Shown here piece by piece: positions 13,101-28,100 of a stretch of 64,000 bases of DNA; the stretch's first letter is position 1, and each line of letters starts with the position of its first letter. The notes beneath the pieces are model-generated. The model was not told the origin of the DNA, did not search any database, and saw only the letters and a list, made by a program, of their open reading frames with translations. The position numbers and the translations under genes were made by a program. Origin of the DNA: Melanocharis versteri. Lineage: Eukaryota > Chordata > Aves > Passeriformes > Melanocharitidae. Where the stretch lies: the NCBI GenBank assembly GCA_013397845.1, contig VZTG01007197.1:397071-461070 (forward strand), in the 5' to 3' direction.

Positions 13101-16100
13101 ATCTGCAATGGTTGAGCAAGAGAGTCTGATCATTCAAGTTAGAAAGAGAATGACCATCAGCTGCCAATAAAATGCAGCCATAAAAAATCCACAAGAAATG
13201 TAATCCTAGCAAAAATCTGTCGTAAAGCACACTCCAACTAATTACAAGCAACAGTAGCAGCATCCAAGACATGAGACCACATCATACAGCAGCAGTATCA
13301 CAAACAGTAACAATCACAAATAAAATGAAAAATCTACTCAAACAAGAACACATATACATGCCCCCACGCAGCACCCCTCCAGGACCTTCTAGGAACAGTG
13401 ACAATGTTATCACAAATGAATAAATTTAGAATAGAAATTAGTACTCTTTATACCCACAAAGATATTGAAGTTGTAATGGCCTGCAGTACACAGATTAAAC
13501 CATGTGATTGGTAATATTTTCAGAACTTGTACTATAAGGAATGAAATTCCTTACTGTGTAAACTAAGGCAGTAGGAATACTACTGGTGACTAAAGTAAAA
13601 GTTTTTGCATAATCAGATGTTTCCTAGTCTATGCCTTAAGGAGATCTCAATATTGCAGGGAACAGAGAAAACAACCTTCTTCTAATTCCTTCACCTGCCT
13701 TTAAAAGTTTGCCAGCTCCTTAGTTCACTTGGGTACAAACACTGTTGCAGATTGGTGAGCGCAGTCTCCACAGCAGCGATGCGTTGAGAAAGCCTCTCTA
13801 AATGTAACACAGTGGTCACAGAGGAAATTTTTTTTTTTTTAGAATTATTTTCTTTATACTCTTTTTACATACCTTCTTATCAGGACATTAAAGAAATGAA
13901 TAGTGTTGAAGCAAAACATCAAATGATAAAAGACAGCAATATTAAGGCTGCTCACATAATCTTAAGTCAGTTTTCTCCTGCACATACATTATAAGGATCC
14001 ATGGTCAACTACTATTCTTTCCTTAACAATTGCAATCATGAGGGATGCAAAATTGTATCTACAAAATGATTTTGCTTGAAAAAAGGTCACAGAACTGAAA
14101 AATTAATGATTTTAAAAAACAGTGTTTTATCGCCAGCCCTTTGCTACGAGAGTTATGTCAATACAAAAACTTTTTAAATGCAGTGGCTATGAATTACTTA
14201 ATATTGCAAGCACTTGAAGTTCAGTCATATACTAAACTTCCAAAGCATGAAGTTTATACCATTGCAGAAGTAGTAACAGATCTGAAATCTCCAAATATTT
14301 CATTAAAATGTGCATATTCTTATAATTACATACCCATAGATTGGCTAGCAGCTGTGAATTCACCCTGTATACCATTTTCATCCAGAGTTCTATGGTCTAG
14401 TTTATGGCATGCTGATTCCACAGTGTTAGGTTCTTCCACATCACTGTCTATTTGATTCAGTTTTTTGAAAGCACTTTTTCCCCTACAAGGACTTCTTCTA
14501 CAACATGAAGATTCGCTGTCCTCTGTTTCAGTGTTTGGGTCAATTAAAGCTGTACTGTACTTTTTGGTAAACGTCTTCTTTGCTGTGGACTTGGAAGGCG
14601 AGTTTTGTGCATCTAATTCATTTGGCAAAGGAGAGGGTGTGCTGCTCTCTCCATCTGAAGAGGAAGATTTCGACGGCATTGCAGCATTTTCATGGTAATG
14701 GGGATTTGGTTCATATTTGGGTTTTTCTAAACCAGGAAAACAGATAACAGCCAAAAACCAGTGGGCGCTGCAAAGGAAAAAAATACATTAAAAACCTGCA
14801 ATTACATTAATGATCACAGTTAAACCTGAAATTGGTAAAAACCAAACAAAACACTGCATGACATGCACAAATACCCAAAAAAATTCTGCACCTGTAATTA
14901 TTCAAAGATAAACTATACTACCTGTTCACTTTTATGACCAGGTTTTATTCAAACCTTCACAGGCTTCTGTAAAGGTATGATTTTTCCACGCAAATAATCA
15001 CCAACAAATTAATTAATATGATGCAGTTAGTTGAAAACAGGTGCTGTCTTAAATATTTATTTCAATTTGCTCACACTTTATAGAGCTTTTTCTTCTCTGA
15101 ATGGAAGCTTATTTCTTTTTTAACATTTTCTTCATTAATGCATGAATTAGAGATTGTAGAGTTCATGTTTCATGGCTGTTTTAAATTTCCTAGTAGTTCA
15201 GCATTAGCAACACAACAAGTAGTCAGATCTAATGGTATGGCTGAATTGCCCATACTCTTCCACCTATGAGATCTTCCAATTGTATTTACCACTTTACATT
15301 TCTAAAGAAATCTTGTCAACAGTGAGTTAAAGGAGAAAAAAAGAGCGCTTGTAATGCCATCACAACAGCTCTGTTGTCTTCCTCACGCTTCACAGAACCG
15401 ACATTCTAAGTTTTCCAAATCAAAAACAGTTACACCCCCCAAGACAAAGTGTAAGTTTTGCAAAAGTGTCCTCCTATCTCCTTGTTTCTTCAGGCTTCAC
15501 TGACTTGCCACGCCATCAGAACTAGAGCATCAGCAAATTCAGGGACTGAGGCATTACAAGTGGATTTTGATTGTCCAATTTGGACATTTTCTGAGGGATC
15601 TTTGATTGTCTACAGCAAATAACAAAACAGAAGCTAGCTATGTATTACTCAGGTGAAGTCACATTTCAATGTGTTTTAGGAGACAAAAGAAAAAGCAGTA
15701 GGTAAAAATGCATGTCTAATTGACACACTAAAAAAATAATTAGATGGTTATGAAGCCTAAACTCCATCAAAACTTAACAGCAGTTAAAGTAAGTGGCCAT
15801 TGAAAGCAGCATGTGTGGTATGGTTTGTCTTGAACGTTTCACCACACCTAATAAATGAACATATTAAGTACTGCCCAACCCTGGGATCTGTGTGTACTCT
15901 ATTAACAGAGACTTTATGTACCAATTATGTCAACAGACTAGCATATTAACCTGGATGTAAAAAGAGAACAGCTTGTAACTTTTAAGAGAACAACCTGTTT
16001 TCATTGGAAACTTGAACAAGAAGGACTGTACAGCCAAAGTACACTGATGTAGTCATGGTGAAATCGAGACACACTGTTCTGAAGGTGATTCTGCCCTAGA

Positions 16101-19100
16101 GTCAATCTGCCCACCTCCAGTTACTGCAGTTTGACAGCTGGTTAGATGATGTGTCTACATTCCCTAAACTAGTTATGAGATAATCTGGAAAAACTTGTTG
16201 GAAATAGACACCAAAACCAAGCAACTCCCCATCAAACCACCACTTTCTCAACTCCCTGGCTACTTGGTTATTTTTCTGCTCTGCAATATTGTCACTGTAC
16301 CAACCAGGAAACCACTTGCAAATGAAGGTCCTACTACCACCACTTAACAAGGTTCGGCTTACGGTGAAGGGACAGTTCCAGAAAGTGTGAACAGGATTAT
16401 ATCCAGGTGACAGATGCACACCAGGAGTACACTTGTCATGCTCTAATCGCACCTGGATGACTCCATGAGACCAAGCTACTCTAACCCGAATCATCAACAC
16501 ACACACGGTGTGAACGTTCCATACAAACTGTTATGTTCCGCTTGCTGAGACAGACATTGCTTTAGTTTCTTATCAGTAAATGGACAAGACAGTGAAAACT
16601 GTGTGTTAAGTTACTAGCAACATAAGTAATTCTTATAAAACCACGGAACTGTTCGTTTTCATTTTCAGCTGACTTCCAAGTCACACTCATTTCTCCTCTG
16701 CATAACCCATGTGGATATGTGAATGACACATGAGAGGATGGTGGGAAGTGAACTATGTAACAAGTGCAAAGGCAGCTTAAAATTTAAATGATAGACACTA
16801 CAAAGTTTTAGTACTTCGAAGTTCTATGGGAGAGGGATGGCAAGGATGTAGTCTGCAGTGGACAAGGGGAATACCTTACACCTGAGTTATTTAAATCCCC
16901 TAGATCTGGATGTCTTGCCAGAGGTCATGGTATGTCAAAAACTAAAGTTAGTGCTTATGAACACCTTTCTCAGGAAAATACAACTTTATAAAAAGGACAG
17001 ATCTATGTATGGCCAGTTATCTCATAACTGCCTCTATACAGCTACCCTCAGAATTCAGCTGGAGAGGAGGCAGGAAAACGAGAAGATATAGAAATTTTCC
17101 TCCCACTGCAAAATGCCACAGTATCCAGATAAAACACTTTTTATTTAAAAAATCTCTTTTTGGATTTCTGAAATATCAGCTAGGTATGCCTATGAGAAGT
17201 TAGGAACTTCCTGTCTCTCTGTCCTTACTTTATTCATGTTTTTATTGCACATGTTTAAAATGCAGTACTTTAACTTTCGTAAATATTTTGGCTTAAGAAT
17301 TGTTTAGATTATTTCTGTGAAATACAGAAATGTGTTTGTGACAATTTGCTCTGATCTTAAGGAAAGCAAGCATCATCAAAGTCCTTAGCAACCATTAGAA
17401 CGTTAATGGTCTGCTTCTGGACCTTCAACAAACATCAGGACAAAAGGATATAAAGAAAAAGAATAAAGTTCTCAAGACAGTAGCGATTTTAAGTTTTCTT
17501 TCAATATCCGTTTATTTTAACTAAAGATGACCCCATCCATACCAGAGAGATCTCATTAGAAAGGACTAAAAAAGATAAATCAAAAGTTATCAGTGTCAAA
17601 AGCTTAGAAAAAAGAATGCCAGAGATTGAGGTAAAACCTAGAAATAGTACCCAGAAAAGTTAATTTTTGCTGTCTTTATATTGTCTGATAATTCTTATAC
17701 CACAATATTTAAAGGTCTTACATAACTATTTAATTTTTATCACCTGGAAAAAGATGTTTATTCTCTTAACTTTTAACTTCAATTCACACTGTAATGTAAC
17801 TTGCAATTTTAGAATTAAGAAGCTTAAGCCTTTACCAAATGTGATAAAAGGTATGTTCACTTACGCTTCATTAAGGGGAACAAAAATGAAATCTTTCTCA
17901 AAAATGTCAACATGCCGTGTCCACGTTTTCACTCGCCCATGTCGTTTTTGTTGTATTCTGCAAGAAGAAAACAACATAAAATTTGTAGGGTGGCTTATTT
18001 TATTTGAGGGAGCACCTTCCAGAGATTTTCACCTTGACAGTTTGTTAAGATTTTCAAGGCATATTCTATGTGTGCTACAGGTCTGGAGGTTTCCTGGAGT
18101 TCCACTGATATTTCTCTCTGTAAAGCGTCTGTTCTTAGAGTCTTCACTGCACTTAGCTCCCTGTTAAACTGATTTATCAACAGACTTACGAAAGGTTTGA
18201 AGTTTCATGAATATTTCTTCTTTCTCTTTGATTAAGGCGTTTATAGAAGAATGAACTGAACACGTGTATTCTATCAGCATCTTCTTTTTTCAGCTTTTCT
18301 AGTACCAAATACCTAATTAGTTAAAAAAAAAAAAAAGAAAAGAAAAAGACAGACAAATTAATGGAGGTTTTAACTCAAAGTACTCAGCACCAGAGTAAAA
18401 AGGACTGCCAATAGCTGCTCCCCACCAAATTGTAGCAGCTTCTCACAGAATAGCTGTTTGGAGCTGACTATCCACAGGAACTAATTCATGCAAAATTTGT
18501 GTAACTATTTCAAGGTATTAATATTTCAAGGTATTATTGCTCTGTTCAATCAACAAGCTGCTCTGCTGCTGTTGTAATTATTTTTATTTCATGTCAGGAA
18601 AACAAATTTTTGAGGAGTTTGTTACATAAAGACCTATCTAAGAGACCTGTATTTTGTATTTGAGCCACCAGATCCCCAAAGAGTAACACACTCATTTGAT
18701 TTTTACATCTAAAATATGTTAATAGACTGAAAAATATACATACGCACCTTATCTGTAGCATAAAACCAGCAGCATGTAACCATTTAATACACTTCTAACA
18801 TCTATAGCATCAGTGACACCAAAAAATTAACTTATGTATTATGGTAATCAAAACAAATGAAATTCCAGGAAACACAGATACTCTGGAAAGAACAACTGAA
18901 CTTAAAAAAAACCTTCTTCTTTTTTTCAGTTAGATTTGCTCTTGAGATGTTAAAAAGCTGCTAAGAACCTTCATCCAAGCCAGAACAAAGACACTGTCAA
19001 GCAGGGCAGGAGAAGAACGAAAATTTCTTGCAAGATTACAAAACAACCTTTAAAATTATAGCCATACATAGCTGGAGACCAAGTGTTATCAACTGACCTA

Positions 19101-22100
19101 TGAATTTTTAATGTCAGAACTTCTCAAGTTTCAAAGTAAAAGACGACTGAAAACCGATGTGAAAGAAAACTTACTTTAAATAAAAATCAATAATAACATC
19201 ATTTAAAAATTCTCCTTCATTTAGACAATGGAGGTCTTCGTTGGTCACAGAAATACCACCTTTAGCTGGAGAAGGTGGATAAACTATCAACCTGAGAAGA
19301 AAAATACATTCAATAAGAAGTATGAAATGCCAAAAAACCCTCAGAGAATTATTACAGGGCAAAGATAAATATCTTACTTTTCTATAGGACCAATAAATAC
19401 TGTATGTGGCTCGCCAATTTCTTCATCATCATCAAAAAATGGTAACTGTTTATTTCGCTGCTGCATTTTGGACTCAGAAGCAACCTTAAGAGAATAGAGT
19501 CAATATTAATTTGCATACTTTGCTCAATTTTACTAAAATGGTAATAAACTTTGTGAAGTCCAGCAGTGTAATATCCATTTTTTTGAGGACTTCAGGTTTG
19601 TGGGTTTTTTTCTTTCCTACCTCATCTATTACACTTAGGTCTTTGCTCATTTCTTGCAGAGTCACAAAATTTTCTAATTCTTAAAAAAGTAGTTTGCTTA
19701 ATGAAAGCATTAATTAAATGTAACTGCAACACTGAAACTTAACTTCTTGTTTAAAATATTACAGTTTTACCAGTTGGAAAAAATTATGTTGACTGGTTAT
19801 ATTTAAGATTCCTCATCCCTCAATAATTTTTAAATAACAACATTACTTGTGGACCACTGTATAACTTTACAACCAAACTACACACCCTAAAAAGTACTGT
19901 GAATGCACAGAGTATTTCCCATAGTTTCATAATCCACCATGGACAAGTCTGGGAATTTTCATTTAAAAGCCAGCAAAAGGTGATGGAATTTTTTTTGGCT
20001 GACTAACACACTATCCTAGTGTATCTGTAACCCACATAATATAATGACTTTGTTCTAAAACAAAAACATAATTACATTTTTTATTTTGCTTTCTCTGTGA
20101 GATGGGCTTCCTTTGGAATTGTCTTCCAAGCACTTAGTAAATGCAACAAGCCTGGCATTGGCTTCTTCAAAGGAAATTTTCACAAAGAAGTCTGAAATAT
20201 TATTTCTAATACCAATGTCCGTAATTATTTTTTCAAATATTGAATTTGCATGAGGATCAAGACCAGTTTCAAAAATCAAAATTATGTACTGTTCTTCCTG
20301 ACCTGCAAAAAAAGTAGAGAGAAAAATTATTCATATATGAATAAAATAAAATAAAGCATGTCGCAATTATAAACAGATTTCATGGAATTGTTGGCCAACA
20401 CAAGTACACACTGCTGATACTGTATGTAAGCAGTAATACAGATGTGAGCAGAGAGACAGCAGGACTAACTGCCAAACCCTTCTTATATGGCATTTGCAAA
20501 AAGAGTGCATTCACCTTCTACCTTAACCAAGAAATTAGAAATATTACACTGATAAATTTTTAAATTACACAAATGCAAAGCCAAAACATATTTTGAAATA
20601 ACATCTTTGTTTACTGAGAGTAAGGCTCTGTAACCAATACTTTCTTCTTTTTCTTAATGCAGTTCCTATCCTATTGTTTCACTACAATTCCAGAAATTGT
20701 ATATTCAGCATTATTTCCTCTCTGATCCTAGAAGGTTACGCTATAAAACATCAGTGTTTTTGAAGAAATTGGAGAGAATGACTCAGATCAATCAGCTATT
20801 ACATAAATATCATCCACTTATATGATCTGAAAAATCAAAAAGCAGTAAATTGCACTGAGAGGAATTATTTTACACAGTCAGAAAAATAATAGGATTCAGG
20901 CTGCAAATCCCAATCTCACGTTGCTGCCTAACACAGAGCTGCCAGGACCTGTTTTTCTGAAAGAGGAGTTTCAGACACAAGCATAACCATTTCCCTTTGG
21001 TCATCATCCGTAACCCAGCATGCTAACTCCGGTGAAAAATAATTCTTCTGCAGCATAATTCCCAACTCACTGCACAGAGAATTTAGATGTCTAACTGGGT
21101 TTTGGGTGCTCCTGTTTTAGGAGCTAGGCATCTACACACAATTGCTTACACAGCTATGGATATGGGCTTAAATTAATTTCATTGTTTACAAAGCAGAGAG
21201 CAACTGTGTTATCACAAGATGCTCCAGCATATCAAATGCAATAAAGCAGCTGGATGTAAAACTCTCAGTGCCACAACCTCAGGGAGAAGTGCTGGGCAGG
21301 GACATTGCCGAAAGCCATGCCAAGGGAGGGACTTCTCACACAGGCAACTTGGGAAGCTTTTTCCTTTTTTGTGAACACCTGTGTCCACCTGGGGTCTAAT
21401 TCCTGCTCCCAGAATTGTGTCCAGGTCCCCTGCATGCTCTCCAATTACTCCTGTCATTATAAGGCTCCTTATAGCTCATACTTCTTACAGGACGTGGATG
21501 AGATTGTTATACAGCATTATGGGAGCACTCAATTCTGAGATTGTTGAAAGCATTCTTCGTTTGAATGCATTCATGTATGTACAGAACTGTGTGTAAATAT
21601 AAATAACCACAACATTTAACCTGAAGAAAAGCTTATTGAAGAGGAAGAGCACTCAATGTTATATTTAACATTTAAGATGCTAGGATCTTGAAAATTATGT
21701 AGAAATTAAATTTAATTTTAATATACATGAAGATAATCCACATATTCTCCAAGCAGGTATTTGTCCATCTCACAACATCATTACAAGTATGCTGGGGGAA
21801 AAAACCCCAAGGCAACCTATACAACAGTTTCTACTAAAGCTAAAGCCTGTCAGCAGAACAGCACAGAAAGCAGAATATTACAAAAGCTGCCATATAAATG
21901 TAAAGGCTCGTATACAATAGCTAAACAAACCAACTTGCCTTCATTCTGTACAAATATTAATGAAAACAGTTATACTAAACTGACTAAATGTTGTAACTAG
22001 CATGTTCCTGGACAAAGAGAATACCCGGCTGTTCTGAACTGTACTTTTCTCAGCCTGGGAAGGTAATAGTCTCTGAAAAAACACTACACCTACCCCAGCC

Positions 22101-25100
22101 AGTGATGACCCTTCTAGTCTTAATGCACTCATTCATGACCCAAAACACGAAAATACAATTTGAAGTGAATAGTAGACTAAAATTGTTTTACTTACTGTCT
22201 CCTTTACATTCGTACCAGACATTATCTTTACTCATTTTCAGTTGATCTCTCAGACTGCTACAAGTTGAAGGTATTGTTTGTAGGAAAACTACTGGCAATT
22301 TTCGGACACTACACCATTCACATTTAGTGAGCTCTGAAGTTTTCAGGTTAATCTCTCTGATATCACTTTCTGATTCTATGAGAAAATAATGACATTATAT
22401 TAAAATAGAATAAAAATCTGTAAGTTTCCTTTATAATTTCCCCCTTGATTTTAACAAGAAATCAGTATGTGCTCACTAAATTTCTTGTAAGTTTTTAAAA
22501 CTTTGAAATTAACACATATCCAAGAAGTGATGGCTTTTTATATCTTAAAAGACAGGCTAAATTCCAGTGTCATCTGTCAAGAAAGGAATCAGAAACAAAC
22601 TCTTTTCTGCCCGCCAACTTTAAATTACTTTTTATTCCACCGAAAACCCCCCCACAACTTCCAGTGATTTAGATTTGTAACTATTGCTATGACACATTTT
22701 AGAGTAAGTTTGTAAAATTTCCTTTGCACATTTATCTTTGACCAAGTTCCCATATGAAAAATCACTTTAAAAAGAAGAGCATGAACACATGCAGAGAAAT
22801 TATCTGATAGCCTGAGAAAACAAAGGACTACTCCTAGTTTATTTCCCAAAAGAAATGTCAGTAAGGTGGCAAATTTTTAACACTGCATCTGACGCTGCCA
22901 ATGCCAGTGTTGAGTATTTTACAGGCTTTACTGAACTATAAAATTTGATACAGAAGTGGATATACATGCAAAACTCAAAAAAAAAAAAAATAGAAAACAA
23001 AGTAATAGTAAAGTGCTAAGTGCTCCAACAGACACAGCATTTAATGAGTCACCGTTTTTATGCTATTGACGAATCAGGTGCCATGGAAATAATTTCGCCA
23101 CACAGCTGTTTTAACTAAAACTTGATCGCTATTTTCTACAAATTATACTAAGCTTTTCAGTGTTTTATTTTTTAAAATAGTTTTAAAGCATGAAAACTCA
23201 TAGCTTCTATGCATCTGTATTTTAGATGCAACATAAGCTTAAATATTCAACTGAGCAAAGACTACACTTATCTTTACAGACTGTGAGACACCCTTCTGCA
23301 TGTAATAATGACAAAATACAATAGTTCTCTTTTACAAATAACAATAGCAAAATTCAATAGGACTGGATCTTAATACTGCAACTTAAGTTTAACGAAAGGT
23401 AACAAAGCTTTTCAGGCCTAGAACAAAACTCTACAAAAGAAAAGAAAGAAAATAGAGCAGCAGTTGTAACTCATCACTTCCAAATTATGTCACTATTTCT
23501 TTCAGTGACATGAAATATACAACTTTCAGGCTAGAGAAAAAATTATCAAGAGAGATCTAGACAGGAAAGGTCTAAGACACCAGTGCAGTTTTCATTGTCT
23601 ACATAACACAACTGAAATAAAAGAACTAATAAAGTGTTAAAAAGCTAACAATTTACAGGAGGGTTACTCTCGCTTTTTATTTTGTTAATCACTTTCAAGA
23701 AAACCTTTGCCAGTCATCACCACATGATCTACAGATCTTCAAATGAATTATTAGATCAAGCAAAATCAGACCAGATGAAGCAGAACTAATAACCCAGTTG
23801 TATACATGTCACGAATTGTGAATTTTCTATCAGTAGAAGGCAGAGGTATTGCAAAAACATTTCGGTTTTTATTCACCAGGCACTTCAGGTCAAATTTGTA
23901 CTCTCCATTTTCTTTTCTCTTATCTGAATACAGGCACCCAGTAGAATTTATTACATAAATGACAAAATGAGAATGAACATTTAATTGATTCACTTGTTAA
24001 TACCTTTGTGACAGAGTTACTTCATTCAAAATAAATATATTGAGTACTAACATAAAATGAAAAATGTACTCACCTTCTTGACTCTCTAGGCGTATTTTGA
24101 TATAATCCAGGCAAAACTGAAAGACAACACAATTGTAAGATTTTACATCTTCTGCAAATTGTAACTGACTGAAAGCCTTTAAACTGTTAGCAACCACATT
24201 TCAATGGACTTAGTATTTAAGTAATAAACATTTAAAATTAATACTTAAAATGCAAGTTTTAAGAAGAAACAAAATGTACATTTTAGCACAACTCAAGGCA
24301 AGCACATTCTTTACTGCTCAGTCTCTTTCAGTCATATTGACTGTTTAGATCTCTCTGAAGTACTCAGTTTTCAAAAACATTTACAATACTCTGGAAAATA
24401 CATGAATTCTATTTCTCCAAAAGAAAATGTCATCTACCAGCATTTAGGCAAATCAAACAATAGTGTTTTGTAGAGAGGTGGAAAGAATAAGTTACACCTC
24501 TGCTGTTTCTGTGGTTATCCCAGCAAGAAGTATCCATTCTATGTGGCTGACTGCATATAACTAACATTCAAGGTCTCCTTGAAAACTCCATGTAATTTAC
24601 AAGGCTAACGAAAAGAAATTCTGTAGAAGTATAATTGTTCACCTCTAAGACACAATGCTCCTTCTTTCCACCTATCAATATCAACTTTCTTGTAGCTGTT
24701 GTGTTCAATTTTCTGAACAAATGCATGCTAACCCTAACCTCCCCCCAACCATACAAACAAGTTTTTCAAGAGTGCTGCAGCACAATGTTTCTAATAAGAA
24801 CCAGAGCTAGACTGCATGTGTTAGAACGCAGCAGTAATCTGAGGTTCTTCGGAAATCACAGCCTCTGAAGCTGGAGGCAAACTTACTGTTCCCCAGACAA
24901 AGGCGAAACATTACGTTGTTCAAGTATGAAAATACAATGTCTATCAAAAGCTGAAAGGAGAGCTGTGAAAGAACAAGGTTACTTACAATCACAGGTTCCA
25001 CTACCATTCTGCGCAGCATTCCTATTCGTATACTTCGGCAGTTCAGAATGACACTTTCACAGGAGTTTTGGTAATTTAGAGGTACGGCCTCAGTTACCAT

Positions 25101-28100
25101 CTCTTGAGAAATAACTTTACGACGTTTTATTGGAGCGTTAGACACAATGTTCCCGAACTGAAAAGCAATTTTCAAGGTTTCAGAATGTCTCACTAAGGTT
25201 TCTTGCTAAACCAAGCTTGTTAAAACTAATGACTAAATTTTCAGCTATTTTTCTGTTGGTCAACAGGATTACTTACTCGAGCATCTGCCTCAAACACATA
25301 CAGAGGTAGATAATTCCTAAAAGACTTCTTGTACCACCTGAACATGTTAATATTGCTACATTCAAGAAGAAAATAAAAGGTAAGCTGACACTTGTAGAGA
25401 CTTTGTTGACATTTCCAAATAGCAAACAGTGCTTCTAAATTGCCAAAACCAATTTATTTTTATCTTTTGGAAACGCTATGCCATCTAGCAAAACAAAGTT
25501 ATTTTTAATACATTTTATTTAGGTTAAAAAAAGCACTAATGCTGTAAAACCACCACAATGCTGGTGGTTTAATTTTTTCTGACAGTTTTTTGTTAATCCA
25601 AGATTTTGGTGACTGATTTTTGAAGTACATTGCATCACCACATTAGCCAGAGTACAATCTTCAAGAAACATAAACAAATAAGCCAAATCAAACTTCCTTA
25701 AGGCATCTCTACAGAACTACTAAGATGTTTTTAGGATAGATTCCAAGGTCAGAAGACTAAACACTGAAAGAAGACCATGTGGTGTTTGGCCCCAGTTCAA
25801 GAAAACTCTCTAGATGCTGACTGAAGCTGTAATCTCAATGAAGTATCCTGTTAACCAACAGAGCAATCTTACAAGAAAACCTATTAAAATGAAATAAATC
25901 CTGCTGATAGCCAGCAGATAAATATATTTATTTGTTGTACTGCTTATACTGATCTATTTTGTTGAAGGATTTTCTGTACACTAGTCTTTTCTTTGGTATT
26001 TATACTGTTTCATAAAGCTGTCCATGAATAAACATTCTTTTTGGTTACAAAATGCAATTACACTCCCACAGAAAAACATTCTAAGGGATTCAGTGTTTCC
26101 ATTAAGACAATCTCAAAAATTATTTCGAAGTCCCTAATCACTAGCCTACCTTGGCAATAATTCAAAATATACTTTTGGATGCTTCCTTCATTTTATACAC
26201 TGGAGAAGGTAGGGATTCTAAATCCCTGTAATTAAAATGTTTTCCTAGGCCTCTTGTTGAAAAGAGCTTTTCCTTTTTGTCTGCTGGACTGGCTAAATAT
26301 TATTAAAAGCTCAAAACAAATCACAGACAAAAAACAAAACAACAAAGTTTGAAGTGATGCTATATGCAAGTAGTCTCTTCAGTAAAGAATTAATGAACCT
26401 TTTGAGAGAAAGACAGCTGAATAAAGCTTTTTCTATGATGTATAACAAAACTGCTGTGATATCTCCAAATCTTGGTAGGTTCACTGAATCAACGCGAAAT
26501 TTGTGTTGTATTTCACCAAAAAAATTTCTATTTCCCCCATTTTCAAAAGTAAGCTCAGACTCTAAAATAATCTAACATAAGACATTACAACTGGTTGATA
26601 AAGACTAGTGAACAGGAACATATGGATATAAAAAAAAAAACATTTGGGAGAGTTTCGGAAGTCAGACACCAGTGCCTTCACAATGCAGTGCTTTCAATTA
26701 ATTCAGCACATACTGCCAGAATAACTTAATTCAAAACTATTTATAATCCAAGCTTTGAGCCTCGCAGCTTTATTGTAGGCTGGAGGTTCACAGCTTCATA
26801 TTGATAGTGGTGACGAATTATACAACATATTATAAACATCCATAATTTCATCAACTACAACACTAGAATGTTGGCTTCTGAATCTCAACACAGCAAGGTT
26901 TTGGCATCAGTACTTTAGTGTTCTAACTCAAAGAACTGGAAATCTGATCAGATTCTCTTGTTGAATCAAACTCGCAATAGTGAAACTGGACAAGTGACTC
27001 CAGAATGATTTTAATCAGCACTATGAATCCACTACCAATTCCCACATGGAATTCATTCCTCTTAATGGCTCACTATAGAGATGGCTTTTAACACAGTATG
27101 AAAACTCTTCCCTTTGGCCACACTTAAGGTGGGCTCACAGAGCATCTTTTTGCCTTTGCTTATCCAATTCTTACAGCAGTACTCAATTAAAAAACACAAG
27201 CCCCACCACAAAAGTCCTAAAGTAAGTGCTATTAATTGGGACAGTTGTCAAAGCATTTCAATTTTAAAGGGCCATTATTGATCCCAGTGTCTCTTTTCAT
27301 GTTTAACTTCATAATGTCTCAGCAGGCAACAGCTGGTACTGACATTCTGCTGCAAACTGAGACCTTGAGCTTCATAGAGAATCCCTGTCCAGTCTCAAAG
27401 AGTAAACATTCAACACAGAAGCATTTATGTTAACAGCATAATTCAAATCACTATGAATGCTTGTAAAAATATAATGAACACATTTTCTTATGTTTCCAGT
27501 ATTAAGTATGCAGAGATACTACTTGATAAGCTGCTGAATAAGAAAAACAATCAAATACAGTCAACTTCCGACAACGCAAAACAAGCCTTTACATATTCCA
27601 TTTATTATTTGATTCTGTTTTCTTTAAACAAAGCATTAAATAGTACCTGATCTTTCATTCTTGCTTTTCTTGGTAGTGTGACTGCAATTTCTGTATCTGT
27701 TGTTATACTACCTATTCTCTGTTCTATTCCACAACTGTTCTCCTTTAATGCTGCTTCCACCTTTCCTGTAGAAGGAGCTGGGGAGGAGCGGGCTGAATCT
27801 GCAGGACGAGGTGAAATGCTTTCCATGCTCCTAGTGCTGCCACTATTCTCGTCCTCATCATCATCACTAGATAAAACAACTGAACAGAAAATATTACATT
27901 CTCAACCACTACATTTTTCTGTAACAGAAATTTCTTTTTTCATTCTTGGCTTTTCTTGCTAGTGTGATGGCAAATTCTGTATCTGTTGTTATACTACCTA
28001 TTCTCTGCTCTATTCCGCAACTGCTTTCCTTTAATGCTGCTTCCACCTTTCCTGTAGAAGGAGATAGGGAGGAGCGGGCTGAGTCTGCAGGATGAGGTGA

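Noticed and set aside
18295..18297. Alternative acceptor (tactag) for exon 17
   Set aside because: Using it would delete YLVL and shift the frame; the upstream taattag acceptor gives the family sequence and correct phase.
21085..21135. Inverted-repeat-like stretch that could be a hairpin RNA or MITE
   Set aside because: Short, imperfect and unidentifiable by eye; not enough to name an RNA gene or a transposon family.
23766..23993. 75-codon minus-strand frame between SENP6 exons 12 and 13
   Set aside because: Exon 12 joins exon 13 in frame without it (G + AA), and human SENP6 has nothing at this place.
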